Positions 54,343 through 63,242 of a DNA stretch of 64,000 nucleotides are shown here, piece by piece. Position 1 is the first letter of the stretch; each line of letters opens with the position of its first letter. The position numbers were made by a program, and so were the translations under genes. Origin of the DNA: Azophilus sp026709365 (GTDB lineage: Bacteria > Pseudomonadota > Gammaproteobacteria > Pseudomonadales > Azotimanducaceae); contig OZ241345.1 in the NCBI GenBank assembly GCA_965200175.1, positions 2,604,001 through 2,668,000 on the forward strand. The letters are read 5' to 3'. The notes below the pieces were generated by a model that did no database searches, was not told the origin of the DNA, and saw only the letters and a list, made by a program, of their open reading frames with translations.

Positions 54343-54549
54343 TACCCCCGGTTCGCCGGGACGGACAACGCACCATGCGCTGGCCGCGCCGCACCCTCAA
54401 GCGGATTCGGCGACGCTGTTTCGACGAACTCTCGTGGCATTGTAAGGCAAAAAGTGGGCCGCTTGGACAGGATTTCCGCCGGTTGTCGGTTGAACCCTGA
54501 CCCTGGGCGGGCTGGGAAACGCTGCGGAGCCCGGCCCGGGCAACGGCAG

Positions 54550-54597
54550 CGGAGCTTCGCGGAGCGAAGCCCCAAGGCGCCCGCTTCGCGGGTGCCC
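54550..54597 (-). repeat. Dispersed palindromic repeat, copy R6 (part)
   Basis: Core GGAGCTTCGC-GGA-GCGAAGCCCC (54551-54573) and GGCGCCCGC-TTC-GCGGGTGCC (54576-54596). It lies in the 457-base divergent gap between xdhA and the importer operon, where the promoters of both must be; no other feature was found there. Confidence 0.7.
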
Positions 54598-54799
54598 AGG
54601 TGCCAGCCGAAGCGGCCTATGGCACACTAATTGCTGGCGTCACGAAGACGGAAAAGATGGAACATCCAGGCCAAACCATGATGTCAATCGATTGCGCGGC
54701 GAACGGCTCGGCCCCTTGGCCACCTTGGCCGGCGGCGCTTGGGCCGACCGTCCGCAGGGCGTAAAGCGCGCCAAAACCTGTCCAAGAGGTCAAAGTTTC

Positions 54800-56314
54800 A
54801 TGGCTTCAGCCGAGGCCCGCCAGCGCGCCTCCGTCCAGCCACGGCTGGTGCTAGAGCGCATCAGCAAGCGCTTCGGCAACAAACGCGCCAACGACCGCAT
54901 ATCGCTCGACGTGCGGCCCGGCGAGATCCACGCCCTGCTCGGCGAGAACGGCGCCGGCAAGAGCACCCTGATGAAAGTCCTCTACGGGGTTCACGCCCCG
55001 GACGGCGGCCGCATTCTCTGGCAGGGCCGCGAAGTGGGCATTGCCGACCCCAGCGCGGCGCGCCAGCTGGGTATTGGCATGGTCTTCCAGCACTTCTGCC
55101 TCATAGAAAGGCTCAACGTCCAAGACAACCTGCGCCTTGCCCTGCCGGAACTGACGGAAGGGGAAATTCAGCGACGTTTCGAGCGGCTCGGCGAGCGCCT
55201 GCAACTCAAGGCGAGCTTGACGGCGCGCGTGTCGGCGCTTTCCGCCGGCGAGCGGCAGCGCGTGGAGATATTGCGTTGCCTGATGGCGGACGTGACGCTG
55301 CTGATCCTTGATGAGCCCACTTCGGTGCTGACGCCCCCGGAGGCGACCGCCTTGATGGACGCCTTGAAGCGGCTGGCCGAGGACGGCTGCAGCATCCTGT
55401 TCATCTCGCACAAGCTGGCGGAGGTTGAGCGGCTCTGCGACCGCGCCACGGTGCTGCGCGGCGGCAAATGGGTCGGCACCGTGCCGTTGGCCGAAACCAG
55501 CCGCTCCGAGTTGGTCGCCATGATGATCGGCACGACCCTGGCCTCCCCCGCCGCACGGCGGCCGAGGGCGCCAGCGGGCGGGACCGCGCTCAAGGCGCGC
55601 TTCGGGAAGTGCGGAAGGCTCAAGCGCGCCGAGTTTTCGCTGAGCGCCGGGGAGATCGTGGGCATCGGCGGCGTGGCGGGCAGCGGCGAGCAGGAGCTGC
55701 TCGAACTCATCAGCGGCGAGCGCCGGGGCGCGGCCCACCGGCTGGTTTTTTTCGGACGGGAAATCGGTGCCGCCCCCGTGCAGCGCCGCCGCGCCTTGGG
55801 CATTCGCAGCTTGCCGTTGGACCGGATCGGGCAAGGGTCCGTCCCCAGCCTGAGCCTTGCGGAGAACTTCCTCCTGACCCACCACGGCCGGGGCGCGTGG
55901 ATTGACGGGCCTTGGGTCAACTGGGCCAAGGTCGGCGCCCGCGCCGAGCGGGCCCTAGCCGAATACGACATCCAGGCCGCGTCCTCGGCGACCCCGGCCG
56001 GCGAACTCTCCGGAGGCAATCTGCAGCGGTTCCTGGTGGCGCGGGAGCTGTTGGGCGAACCCCGGCTGCTGGCCTGCCACAACCCGACCTGGGGCGTGGA
56101 CCCGGTCGCCAAGTCGCGCATCCAGGAGGGGCTGCTCAACGCCTGCGCCGGCGGCGCCGCAGTGCTCCTGCTGTCCGAGGACATCGATGAGCTGTTCTCG
56201 CTCTGCGACCGCTTGGGCGCACTGTGCAACGGGCACCTGTCGCCGGTGCTTCCCAAGGCCGAGGTCACCCCGGAGATCATGGGCCATTGGATGACCGGGC
56301 ACGGCGACCCATGA
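54800..56314 (+). CDS. BMP-type ABC importer, double ATPase
   Basis: 504 residues with two nucleotide-binding domains. First: GENGAGKST, signature LSAGERQRVEILRCL, Walker B LLILDEPTS. Second: degenerate Walker A GVAGSGEQE and signature LSGGNLQRFLVAREL. The layout is that of the nucleoside/BMP importers (NupA, YufO, RbsA-like). ATG 54800 follows AAGAGGT. The permease gene starts in its stop codon (ATGA). Purine bases or nucleosides are the likely cargo from context. Confidence 0.88.
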   Translation: MASAEARQRASVQPRLVLERISKRFGNKRANDRISLDVRPGEIHALLGENGAGKSTLMKVLYGVHAPDGGRILWQGREVGIADPSAARQLGIGMVFQHFCLIERLNVQDNLRLALPELTEGEIQRRFERLGERLQLKASLTARVSALSAGERQRVEILRCLMADVTLLILDEPTSVLTPPEATALMDALKRLAEDGCSILFISHKLAEVERLCDRATVLRGGKWVGTVPLAETSRSELVAMMIGTTLASPAARRPRAPAGGTALKARFGKCGRLKRAEFSLSAGEIVGIGGVAGSGEQELLELISGERRGAAHRLVFFGREIGAAPVQRRRALGIRSLPLDRIGQGSVPSLSLAENFLLTHHGRGAWIDGPWVNWAKVGARAERALAEYDIQAASSATPAGELSGGNLQRFLVARELLGEPRLLACHNPTWGVDPVAKSRIQEGLLNACAGGAAVLLLSEDIDELFSLCDRLGALCNGHLSPVLPKAEVTPEIMGHWMTGHGDP

Positions 56315-57402
56315 TCCGTCTCGAGAAGCGCGCCCAGCCCGCGAGGTCCATGCTGCTGCTCGCGCCCTTGACCGCCCTGCTGCTCACCTTGGTGACTGGG
56401 GTGGCGCTGTTCGCGGCACTCGGCCAGCCGCCGCTGCCCGTGCTCAAGGCATTCTTCATCGATCCGGTGCGCGACGCCTACGGGCTGAGCGAACTGCTGC
56501 TGAAGGCGACCCCGCTGCTGCTGTGCGCCGCGGGCTTGAGCCTGTGCTTTCGCGCCAGGATTTGGAACATCGGCGCCGAAGGGCAGTTCCTGCTGGGCTG
56601 CCTGTGCAGCGGCGCAGCGGCGCTGGCGTTCAACGACGCCAACCTGCAGGGCTTGGCGCGACTGGCCGGCGTCGCCGCCGGATTGGGCGCGGGGATGGCC
56701 GGCGGCCTGCTGTGGGCCGGTCTGGTGGCCCTGCTCCGCCACCGCTTCAACTGCAGCGAGATACTCACCAGCATCATGCTCAACTACGTCGCGCTGCACC
56801 TGCTGATGTGGGCGGTGCATGGCCCCCTCAAGGATCCCGAAGGCTTCAACTTCCCGGAATCCGCGCTGCTGGCCAATCCATTGCTGCTGCCCGCCATTGC
56901 CGAAGGCTACCGAACCCATGTCGGCTTCATCGCCGCGCTGGCGCTGCTGGCGGCGCTCGGCCTCGTCGGCGGCCGCGCGCTGGTGGGCTTTCAGCTCCGC
57001 GTCATGGGCGAAAGCGCGTCCGCAGCGCGGTACGCGGGCTTCAGCCAAGGGGCTTTGCTGTGGCTGGCGCTGCTCGGCTGCGGGGCGGCGGCGGGTCTGG
57101 CCGGGGCGTTCGAGGTGCTCGGGCCAGTGGGGCAGCTGACGCCGCATCTGTCCTCCGGCTACGGTTTCGCGGCCATCATCGTCGTCTTCCTCGGGCGCGG
57201 GCATCCGTTGGGCATGCTGCTGGCCGCGCTGCTGCAGGCACTGACCTTCATCGGCGGCGAAAACCTGCAAATCGAGTTTGGCCTGCCCAAGTCCATCGCG
57301 CAGATCTTTCAAGGCCTGCTGCTGTTCTACCTGCTGGCGGCCGATGCGTTGATTCACTACCGGCCCGCGCTCCACAAACCCGCTGTGCGGATTGCGGCCT
57401 AG
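56311..57402 (+). CDS. BMP-type ABC importer permease 1
   Basis: 363 residues, about ten hydrophobic segments, with the family features CFRARIWNIGAEGQFLLG and FNCSEILTSIMLNYVALHLL (EAA-like). It is paired with the second permease, whose GTG starts in its stop codon (TAGTG). It matches the NupP/YufP side of the nucleoside importers. Confidence 0.88.
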   Translation: MIRLEKRAQPARSMLLLAPLTALLLTLVTGVALFAALGQPPLPVLKAFFIDPVRDAYGLSELLLKATPLLLCAAGLSLCFRARIWNIGAEGQFLLGCLCSGAAALAFNDANLQGLARLAGVAAGLGAGMAGGLLWAGLVALLRHRFNCSEILTSIMLNYVALHLLMWAVHGPLKDPEGFNFPESALLANPLLLPAIAEGYRTHVGFIAALALLAALGLVGGRALVGFQLRVMGESASAARYAGFSQGALLWLALLGCGAAAGLAGAFEVLGPVGQLTPHLSSGYGFAAIIVVFLGRGHPLGMLLAALLQALTFIGGENLQIEFGLPKSIAQIFQGLLLFYLLAADALIHYRPALHKPAVRIAA

Positions 57403-58328
57403 TGGACATCCATCTGGCCGCCGACCTCCTGCACGCCGCCTTGAGAGCGGGCACCCCGCTGGCGCTGTGCGCCTTGGGCGTGTTGGTGGCCGAGCGCGCC
57501 GGGGTGCTGAACCTCGGCCAGGAGGGCATCATGCTGATGGGCGCGGTGACCGGGTTCGCCATCAGTCTGGAAACCGGCAGCCATGCCGCCGGCGCGCTGG
57601 CCGCCATTGCCGTGGGCGCGCTCATGGGGGCGCTGTTCGTCCTGCTCACCCTGCCGCTGCGCGCCAATCCAGTCGCCAGCGGCTTGGCGCTGGCCGTGTT
57701 CGGCTCCGGCCTGTGCGCGTTCGTCGGCAGCGGCTACGTCGGCAGCTCCCTGCAGGGCATTGCCGTGGCGGCGATTCCCTGGCTGTCCGAGCTGCCCCTG
57801 GTCGGCAAGGCCTTGTTCGCGCAGGATCCACTGCTGTACGCCGCTTGGGCGCTTGCCTTGGGCATCGGGCTGACGCTGCACCGAACCCGTTTCGGCCTCG
57901 TGCTCAGCGCCGTCGGGGAGGATCCGGAGGTGGCGCATCGGCTGGGGGTGCGGGTGCTGCCAATGCGCGCCGCCATGGCCTGCCTGGGCGCGGCCCTGAC
58001 CGGCTTGGGCGGCGCCTACCTGTCATTGGCCTACACCCCGTTGTGGACCGAGGACATGACCTCCGGCCGGGGGTGGATCGCCTTGGCCATGGTGGTGCTG
58101 GCCGGCTGGCGCACCGGTTCGGTGCTTCTGGCATCCTACCTGTTCGGCTTCTTCAGCATTCTCAATCTGATGATGCAGGACATGGGCTGGTCGGTTTCCC
58201 CGAACCTCCTGTCCATGACGCCCTATGTGCTTTGCCTGGCCGCGCTGATCGCCCTGTCGAGCCAAGGCCGCTTTTCCGATCGACGCGCTCCCGGGGCGCT
58301 GGGCCAGAACTTTCACAAGGAGGGATGA
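57402..58328 (+). CDS. BMP-type ABC importer permease 2
   Basis: 308 residues from GTG 57402. GTPLALCALGVLVAERAGVLNLGQEGIMLMGAV is the typical entry (quoted in pieces: AERAGVLNLGQEGIMLMG), with TSGRGWIALAMVVLAGW near the end. It matches the NupQ/YufQ partner. It ends one base before the BMP-protein start. Confidence 0.88.
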   Translation: MDIHLAADLLHAALRAGTPLALCALGVLVAERAGVLNLGQEGIMLMGAVTGFAISLETGSHAAGALAAIAVGALMGALFVLLTLPLRANPVASGLALAVFGSGLCAFVGSGYVGSSLQGIAVAAIPWLSELPLVGKALFAQDPLLYAAWALALGIGLTLHRTRFGLVLSAVGEDPEVAHRLGVRVLPMRAAMACLGAALTGLGGAYLSLAYTPLWTEDMTSGRGWIALAMVVLAGWRTGSVLLASYLFGFFSILNLMMQDMGWSVSPNLLSMTPYVLCLAALIALSSQGRFSDRRAPGALGQNFHKEG

Positions 58329-58329
58329 C

Positions 58330-59595
58330 ATGCTGTGCGGGCTTAGAAACACATCGGAACCTGAACCAAGCAACCGGCGCGGAGTTTCAAGCCAGCGCGA
58401 CTCCAACGCACCCGCGAAGCGGGCAGGACTCGCGCAGGCCAATGTGGCGTCATGGCTGAGTCTCGCAGCGTCTGCGCTGACAGGCCGGGCGGTCGCGGAG
58501 TTTGGCGCCAGCCAAACCCCAAACGCGCCCGCAAAGCGGGCGCGCACCGCGCTGCTCGCCGGGCTGCTGCTGATCCAGGCGCCGCTGGCCGCCGAGCCGC
58601 TGAAGGTCGCCTTCGTGCATGAGAACCCGGTGGGCCAAGGCGGCTGGACGCTGTCCCACGAGTTGGCCCGCGAGCGGGTTCAGGCGCACTTCGGCGACGC
58701 CATCGAGACCACGGCGCTGGACAAGGTCGCGCCGGGCGGCGACACCGAGCGGGTGCTGACCAAGCTGGCGCGCAGCGGCCAGCAGATGATCTTCGCCACC
58801 TCCTTCGGCCACATGAGCGGGGCGGCCAGGGTGTCGCGGCGATTCCCCGACGTGGTTTTCGAGCACGCGGCGGGCTACACGATGGGCCCCAACCTGGGCA
58901 CCTACCAGATTCGCGCCTACCAGGGGAGGTACCTGGCCGGCTTCGCCGCTGGCCTGGTCACCGAGACCAACCGCTTGGGCTATGTGGGCGCCTTCCCGAT
59001 CCCCGAGGTGGTGCGGGGCATCAACGCCTTCACTCTGGGCGCGCGGGCGGCCAATCCGCAGGTCGAGGTGGAGATCATCTGGATTTCAACCTGGAGCGAT
59101 GCCGGCCGCTCCCGAGAGGCCGCCGAACTGCTCGCCTCGCTGCAAGCTGACGTCATCACCCATCACACGGAGACCTCCGCCGCGGTTCAGGCGGCGGAGC
59201 AGCGCGGCGTTTGGTCAGTGGGCTACCAGACGGACCGCAGCGCCTTCGCGCCCCGGCATCACTTGGTCAGCATCGCCCACAACTGGCTGCCGATCTACCG
59301 CGACAAAATTCAAGCCCGGCTCGATGGCCGCTGGACGGCGCAGGCCAAGTGGGTGGGCGTGGAGCAGGACGCCACCCAGCTGGTGGGCTGGGGCGGCCAA
59401 GTGCCGCAGGAGGTGCGGGAGAGGGTCCAGGAGCGGCGGCAACGCCTGCTGTCCGGGGCGCTGCGCGTCTTCACCGGCCCGTTGTTCGACGCCCAAGGCC
59501 GCCAGCGGCTGGCCGAGGGCGCAACCATGGCCGATGAGGACTTGCTCAGGATGGAATGGCTGTTGGCCGGAATCGGCGGCGATGCGCCTCGCTGA
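58330..59595 (+). CDS. BMP-family substrate-binding protein with repeat-derived N-terminus
   Basis: 421 residues from ATG 58330, which has a strong AAGGAGGG site at six bases. The mature BMP domain (about 90-420) starts EPLKVAFVHENPVGQGGW and contains FATSFGHM, GRYLAGFAAGLVTE and GYVGAFPIPEVVRG, as in PnrA/BmpA purine-binding lipoproteins. The hydrophobic export sequence TALLAGLLLIQAPLAAE lies only at 73-89: the first ~70 residues are encoded by two inserted palindromic repeats. No ATG, GTG or TTG lies between the second repeat and the export sequence, so the insertion is translated or export fails. Confidence 0.85.
   Translation: MLCGLRNTSEPEPSNRRGVSSQRDSNAPAKRAGLAQANVASWLSLAASALTGRAVAEFGASQTPNAPAKRARTALLAGLLLIQAPLAAEPLKVAFVHENPVGQGGWTLSHELARERVQAHFGDAIETTALDKVAPGGDTERVLTKLARSGQQMIFATSFGHMSGAARVSRRFPDVVFEHAAGYTMGPNLGTYQIRAYQGRYLAGFAAGLVTETNRLGYVGAFPIPEVVRGINAFTLGARAANPQVEVEIIWISTWSDAGRSREAAELLASLQADVITHHTETSAAVQAAEQRGVWSVGYQTDRSAFAPRHHLVSIAHNWLPIYRDKIQARLDGRWTAQAKWVGVEQDATQLVGWGGQVPQEVRERVQERRQRLLSGALRVFTGPLFDAQGRQRLAEGATMADEDLLRMEWLLAGIGGDAPR
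58332..58423 (-). repeat. Dispersed palindromic repeat, copy R7, inside the BMP gene
   Basis: From the first codons: GTGCGGGCTTAGAAACACAT (58335-58354) is the reverse complement of the family tail; core GGAGTTTCAAGCCAGCGCGACTCC (58381-58404); CGCACCCGC-GAA-GCGGGC (58407-58424). No stop arises in the gene's frame. Confidence 0.85.
58494..58545 (-). repeat. Dispersed palindromic repeat, copy R8 (part), inside the BMP gene
   Basis: GGAGTTTGGC-GCCA-GCCAAACCCC (58497-58520) and CGCGCCCGC-AAA-GCGGGCGCG (58524-58544). It directly abuts the codons for the hydrophobic export segment. Between R7 and R8 lie about 70 bases that may be the original gene start or spacer. Confidence 0.85.
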
Positions 59596-59643
59596 AGCAG
59601 GGCGGCCGAGTCCGCGACGCTGGTCATTTGGTAGCCTCTCGTG

Positions 59644-60375
59644 ATGGCCAACCTTGGAGAACCGCCCGCCGCCATGCCGCAGCCCAAGCCAGGCCAAAGC
59701 GTCCCGGAGCCCAAGGCGAACGCCCCGGACGGAAGGCGCCGCTACAAGCGGGGTCGCATTCGCGACCGCAATTTCCAGACCATCCTCAAGGCGGCGGAGC
59801 AGGAGTTCGCCCTGCACGGCTACCGAGGCGCCAGCACCCAGAAAATCGCCGACCGCGCCGGCGTTGCGAAGGCCAGCGTCCACTACTACTTCAGCGGCAA
59901 GGACAATCTCTACCTCGCGGTGCTCAACAACATCATCGAACTGTGGAACGTCCACTTGGAGGACATGAAGGTCGATGACGATCCGGCCGAGGTGCTGGAT
60001 AAGTTCATTCGCAGGAAGGTGGAACTGGCCCACACCCATCCCCAAGCGTCCAAGGTGTTCGCCATGGAGATCATCCAGGGCGCTCCGCGCATCAAGGGCT
60101 ACATTCGCTCGGACATGCGCCGCTGGGTGCGGGAGAAGGCCGCCATCATCGACGCTTGGGTGGAGCAGGGGCGCATGGCGCCGGTGGATCCGGCGCATTT
60201 GATCTTCATGATCTGGTCCACCACCCAGCACTACGCGGACTTCGACGCCCAAGTCCTGACCATCCTCAACCACGCGGAGTACGAACGCGAGCTGATCGAC
60301 CGGATCGCCAGCTTCCTGTCGCGGATGATTCTCAGGGGCTGCGGGCTTTCGCCGCCGGCGGAGCGGGCGTCTTGA
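59644..60375 (+). CDS. TetR family regulator, RutR-like
   Basis: 243 residues. After a basic leader, RDRNFQTILKAAEQEFALHGYRGAST and KIADRAGVAKASVHYYFSGK form the TetR helix-turn-helix; the C-domain (VFAMEIIQGAPRIKGYI, FMIWSTTQHYADF) matches the RutR group, which senses pyrimidine bases and also controls purine genes in E. coli. It probably controls the importer and/or the deaminase gene that overlaps its stop (TTGA). No RutR-type palindrome was found by eye. ATG 59644 is chosen over GTG 59641. Confidence 0.83.
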   Translation: MANLGEPPAAMPQPKPGQSVPEPKANAPDGRRRYKRGRIRDRNFQTILKAAEQEFALHGYRGASTQKIADRAGVAKASVHYYFSGKDNLYLAVLNNIIELWNVHLEDMKVDDDPAEVLDKFIRRKVELAHTHPQASKVFAMEIIQGAPRIKGYIRSDMRRWVREKAAIIDAWVEQGRMAPVDPAHLIFMIWSTTQHYADFDAQVLTILNHAEYERELIDRIASFLSRMILRGCGLSPPAERAS

Positions 60376-61730
60376 CCGCCCAAGCCGAATCGCTTTGGCT
60401 GGCCAACCCCGCCGCCTGCTGGACCGGCAGCGCCCAGGACGCCAGCGGCGGCGTGGTCGTGAAGGGCAATCGAATCACGGAGGTGCTGGCGGCCGGCGAG
60501 CGGCCTCGCGGCCGCGTGGACCGCCGGCTTGACGTGGCGGGCTTGGTGCTGACGCCGGGCTTGATCAACACCCACCACCACTTCTACCAGACCCTGACCC
60601 GCGCTCTGCCGGCGGCTCAGAACAAGGCGCTCTTCGCTTGGCTGGGCGCGCTCTACCCGATCTGGGCGAACATGGACGCGGAGTGCATCGTGGCGGCGAC
60701 CGAGCTGGCGCTGGCGGAGCTGCTGCTGAGCGGCTGCACCACCGCCGCCGACCATCACTACCTGTTCGCGGATGGCTTCGCCGACGCGATCGACCTGCAG
60801 GTGGCGGCCGCGCGGCGCATCGGGATGCGCGTGACCTTGACCCGAGGCTCCATGAGCTTGGGGCAGTCCGAAGGCGGCCTGCCGCCCGACCACGTCACCC
60901 AGAGCCTGGAGACGATCCTGGCCGACAGCGAAAGGGTCATCGACCGCCACCATGACGCGGGCCATGACGCGATGGTGCAGATCGCGCTGGCCCCCTGCTC
61001 GCCCTTCTCGGTCAGCGCGGACCTGATGCGGGAGACGGCGCAACTGGCGCGGGAGCGGGGCGTGCGGCTGCACACCCACCTTGCGGAAACCGAGGATGAG
61101 AACGCCTTCTGCATCGCCAAGTTCGGGCTGCGCCCCCTGCCCTACCTGGAGTCCCTGGGCTGGCTGGCGGAGGATGTCTGGCTGGCCCACGGCATCCACT
61201 TCACGGCCGATGAGATCAGGCGCATCGGCGCTGCGGGCACCGGCGTGTGCCACTGCCCAACCTCCAACATGCTGCTCGCCTCCGGCGTCTGTCCGGCCCT
61301 CGACCTTGAGGAGGCGGGCGCGCCCGTCGCGCTCGGCGTGGACGGCTCGGCCTCCAACGACCACTCCAACCTGATGCAGGAGGTGCGCCAGGCCTTTCTG
61401 CTGCAGCGGCTGCGCTACGGCTGCGACCGAGTCGGCATCGATGACGTCCTGCGCTGGGCGACCGCCGGCGGCGCGGCGGCCCTGGGCCGGGATGGGCTGG
61501 GCAAGATCGTCGTCGGCGCGCTGGCGGACCTCGCCCTGTTCGATTTGGAGGGGTTGCGCTTCAGCGGCATCAGCGACCCCGTGGCCGCGCTGCTGACCTG
61601 CGGCGCATCCAAGGCCCGGCACGTGATGGTCAATGGCCGCTGGCGGGTGCGGGACTCGGAGCTGTGCGGCCTCGACGCGGCGGCCCTGCGCGCCCGCCAC
61701 GAGTCCGCCGCCCGGCGCCTGCGCGGCTGA
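60372..61730 (+). CDS. 8-Oxoguanine deaminase-like amidohydrolase
   Basis: 452 residues from TTG 60372, overlapping the TetR stop. GLINTHHHFYQTLTRALPAA (64-83) has the His pair and the HFYQTLTR stretch of 8-oxoguanine deaminases; later THLAETEDEN, AHGIHF and GVDGSASND provide the other metal and catalytic residues of the ATZ/TRZ superfamily. It would turn 8-oxoguanine into urate, the substrate of PuuD. Guanine deaminase or isoguanine deaminase activity cannot be excluded. Confidence 0.82.
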   Translation: MTAQAESLWLANPAACWTGSAQDASGGVVVKGNRITEVLAAGERPRGRVDRRLDVAGLVLTPGLINTHHHFYQTLTRALPAAQNKALFAWLGALYPIWANMDAECIVAATELALAELLLSGCTTAADHHYLFADGFADAIDLQVAAARRIGMRVTLTRGSMSLGQSEGGLPPDHVTQSLETILADSERVIDRHHDAGHDAMVQIALAPCSPFSVSADLMRETAQLARERGVRLHTHLAETEDENAFCIAKFGLRPLPYLESLGWLAEDVWLAHGIHFTADEIRRIGAAGTGVCHCPTSNMLLASGVCPALDLEEAGAPVALGVDGSASNDHSNLMQEVRQAFLLQRLRYGCDRVGIDDVLRWATAGGAAALGRDGLGKIVVGALADLALFDLEGLRFSGISDPVAALLTCGASKARHVMVNGRWRVRDSELCGLDAAALRARHESAARRLRG

Positions 61731-61734
61731 TCAG

Positions 61735-61830
61735 GGCGCGCCCGCCAAGCGGGCGCGTTGGGGTTTCGCCACGCGGAAATCCGCTGCCGTTGCGGGGGCA
61801 GGTTCCGATGGGTTGCCGGGCCCGCACAGG
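61735..61830 (+). repeat. Dispersed palindromic repeat, copy R9
   Basis: GCGCGCCCGC-CAA-GCGGGCGCG (61736-61758), core GGGGTTTCGCCACGCGGAAATCC (61760-61783), tail AGGTTCCGATGGGTTGCCGG (61800-61819) and GCCCGCACAGG. It lies between the convergent deaminase and allantoate amidohydrolase genes. The remaining ~130 bases to 61967 show nothing. Confidence 0.8.
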
Positions 61831-61967
61831 ATCGAGGGATGGGATGCCAGCAGCGCCAGCCGGTCAATGCCCGGCGCTCGGCCAGTTGTTTCGACCAGCC
61901 CCGAGGCGCGCAGCGGAAGGTCCGCCGCTCCATGGCCGCAGCCCCCCGGCCAGGAGGCCCACGCGCA

Positions 61968-63242
61968 TCACTGGACCGATGGGGCTTGCCGGCCGAGCGC
62001 GAGGACCGCGCGTTCCAGCGCCTGCATCGCCAAGGCCACGTCGTCCACGGAGACGCGCTCATCCGGGTGGTGGCTGATCCCGTCGGCACAGCGCACGAAC
62101 AGCATCCCCACGTCGGTGACCGCGGCCATCGCCATGGCGTCGTGGCCAGCGCCGCTCATGAGCCTCGGCGCCGGCAGCGCCATGGCCTCCAGCGCCTGGC
62201 CGAGCAGCGCCTGCATGCGGTCCGAGCAGGCCACCGCGCCGGCCGCATGGGTTTCCACCCAATTGCCCTGCAGGTTGCGCGCGCCCAGCATCCGGGCAGC
62301 CTCAGCCTGCAGCTCGGCCACGGCTTGGTCGCGCTGCGCATCGTCGCCGGCGCGCAGGTCGATGGTCAGCGCGCAGCGGCCCGGGATCACGTTGGCGGCG
62401 CCCGGCCGGCAGGCCAGATCGCCCACGGTGGCAACCACCTGGCGGCGCTGCGCCACCCGCTCAACCAGCAGGACGATTTCGGCGGCCGCCGCCAAGGCGT
62501 CCCGGCGCATGGCCATGGGAACGGTGCCGGCGTGGCCGGCCTGGCCCAACACTTCGAGGCGAAAGCGCCTGGCCCCGGCGATGTGCGTCACCACGCCCAG
62601 CGGCTGCGCCGTCCGATCCAGGACCGGCCCCTGCTCGATGTGGACTTCCAAATAGCCCAGCAGCGGCTCCCCGGCCCGGCTGCAGGCGGCGATGGCCGAG
62701 GGATCGCCGCCGAACGCGATCAGCGCTTCCTTGAGGCTGATGCCGTCCCGGTCCTTGAGTTGCAGCCAACGGGGCTCCCAAGTGCCCGCCGCCGCCCGGC
62801 TGCCCAGCAGGGTGGCGCCGAAGCGAACGCCCTCCTCGTCGCCGAAGCCGACCACGTCCAAGTGGAACGGCAGCTTGACGGCGCTGCGGCGCAGCTTCGC
62901 CGCCACCGCCAGGCCCAGCAGGACGCCGAGGATGCCGTCGTACTTGCCGGCGTTGGGAACCGTGTCCAAGTGGGAGCCGACGATGAGCGACGGCGTCGCT
63001 TCGGCGGGGCCGGCTTGCCGGGCGGCGGGCAGCCGGCCCCAGAGGTTGCCGACCGCATCCTGCCGGCACGCCAGCCCCGCCGCCTCAAGCCAGGCGCCGA
63101 CCTGGCGATTGCACTGCGCGTGCTCGGCGGTCAGATAGGTGCGGCAGACGCGGTCCGGGAGGCTGGACAAGGCCCCCAGCAGGTCGCAGCGCCGCATGAT
63201 CTGCGCCGCCCAGTCCGCATGGGATTCAGGCTGCCGAGTCAT
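61968..63242 (-). CDS. allC: Allantoate amidohydrolase (M20 family)
   Basis: 424 residues of the AllC/HyuC type. Metal-site segments GSHLDTVPNAGKYDG, GDEEGVRFG and EVHIEQGPVL, with the late HHPDE. Allantoate amidohydrolase releases ammonia and CO2 to give ureidoglycine; N-carbamoyl amino acid hydrolases look alike. Here the aminotransferase gene just upstream, overlapping by 17 bases, supports allantoate. No allantoinase gene is seen; it may lie beyond the right edge. Confidence 0.85.
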   Translation of the reverse strand: MTRQPESHADWAAQIMRRCDLLGALSSLPDRVCRTYLTAEHAQCNRQVGAWLEAAGLACRQDAVGNLWGRLPAARQAGPAEATPSLIVGSHLDTVPNAGKYDGILGVLLGLAVAAKLRRSAVKLPFHLDVVGFGDEEGVRFGATLLGSRAAAGTWEPRWLQLKDRDGISLKEALIAFGGDPSAIAACSRAGEPLLGYLEVHIEQGPVLDRTAQPLGVVTHIAGARRFRLEVLGQAGHAGTVPMAMRRDALAAAAEIVLLVERVAQRRQVVATVGDLACRPGAANVIPGRCALTIDLRAGDDAQRDQAVAELQAEAARMLGARNLQGNWVETHAAGAVACSDRMQALLGQALEAMALPAPRLMSGAGHDAMAMAAVTDVGMLFVRCADGISHHPDERVSVDDVALAMQALERAVLALGRQAPSVQ

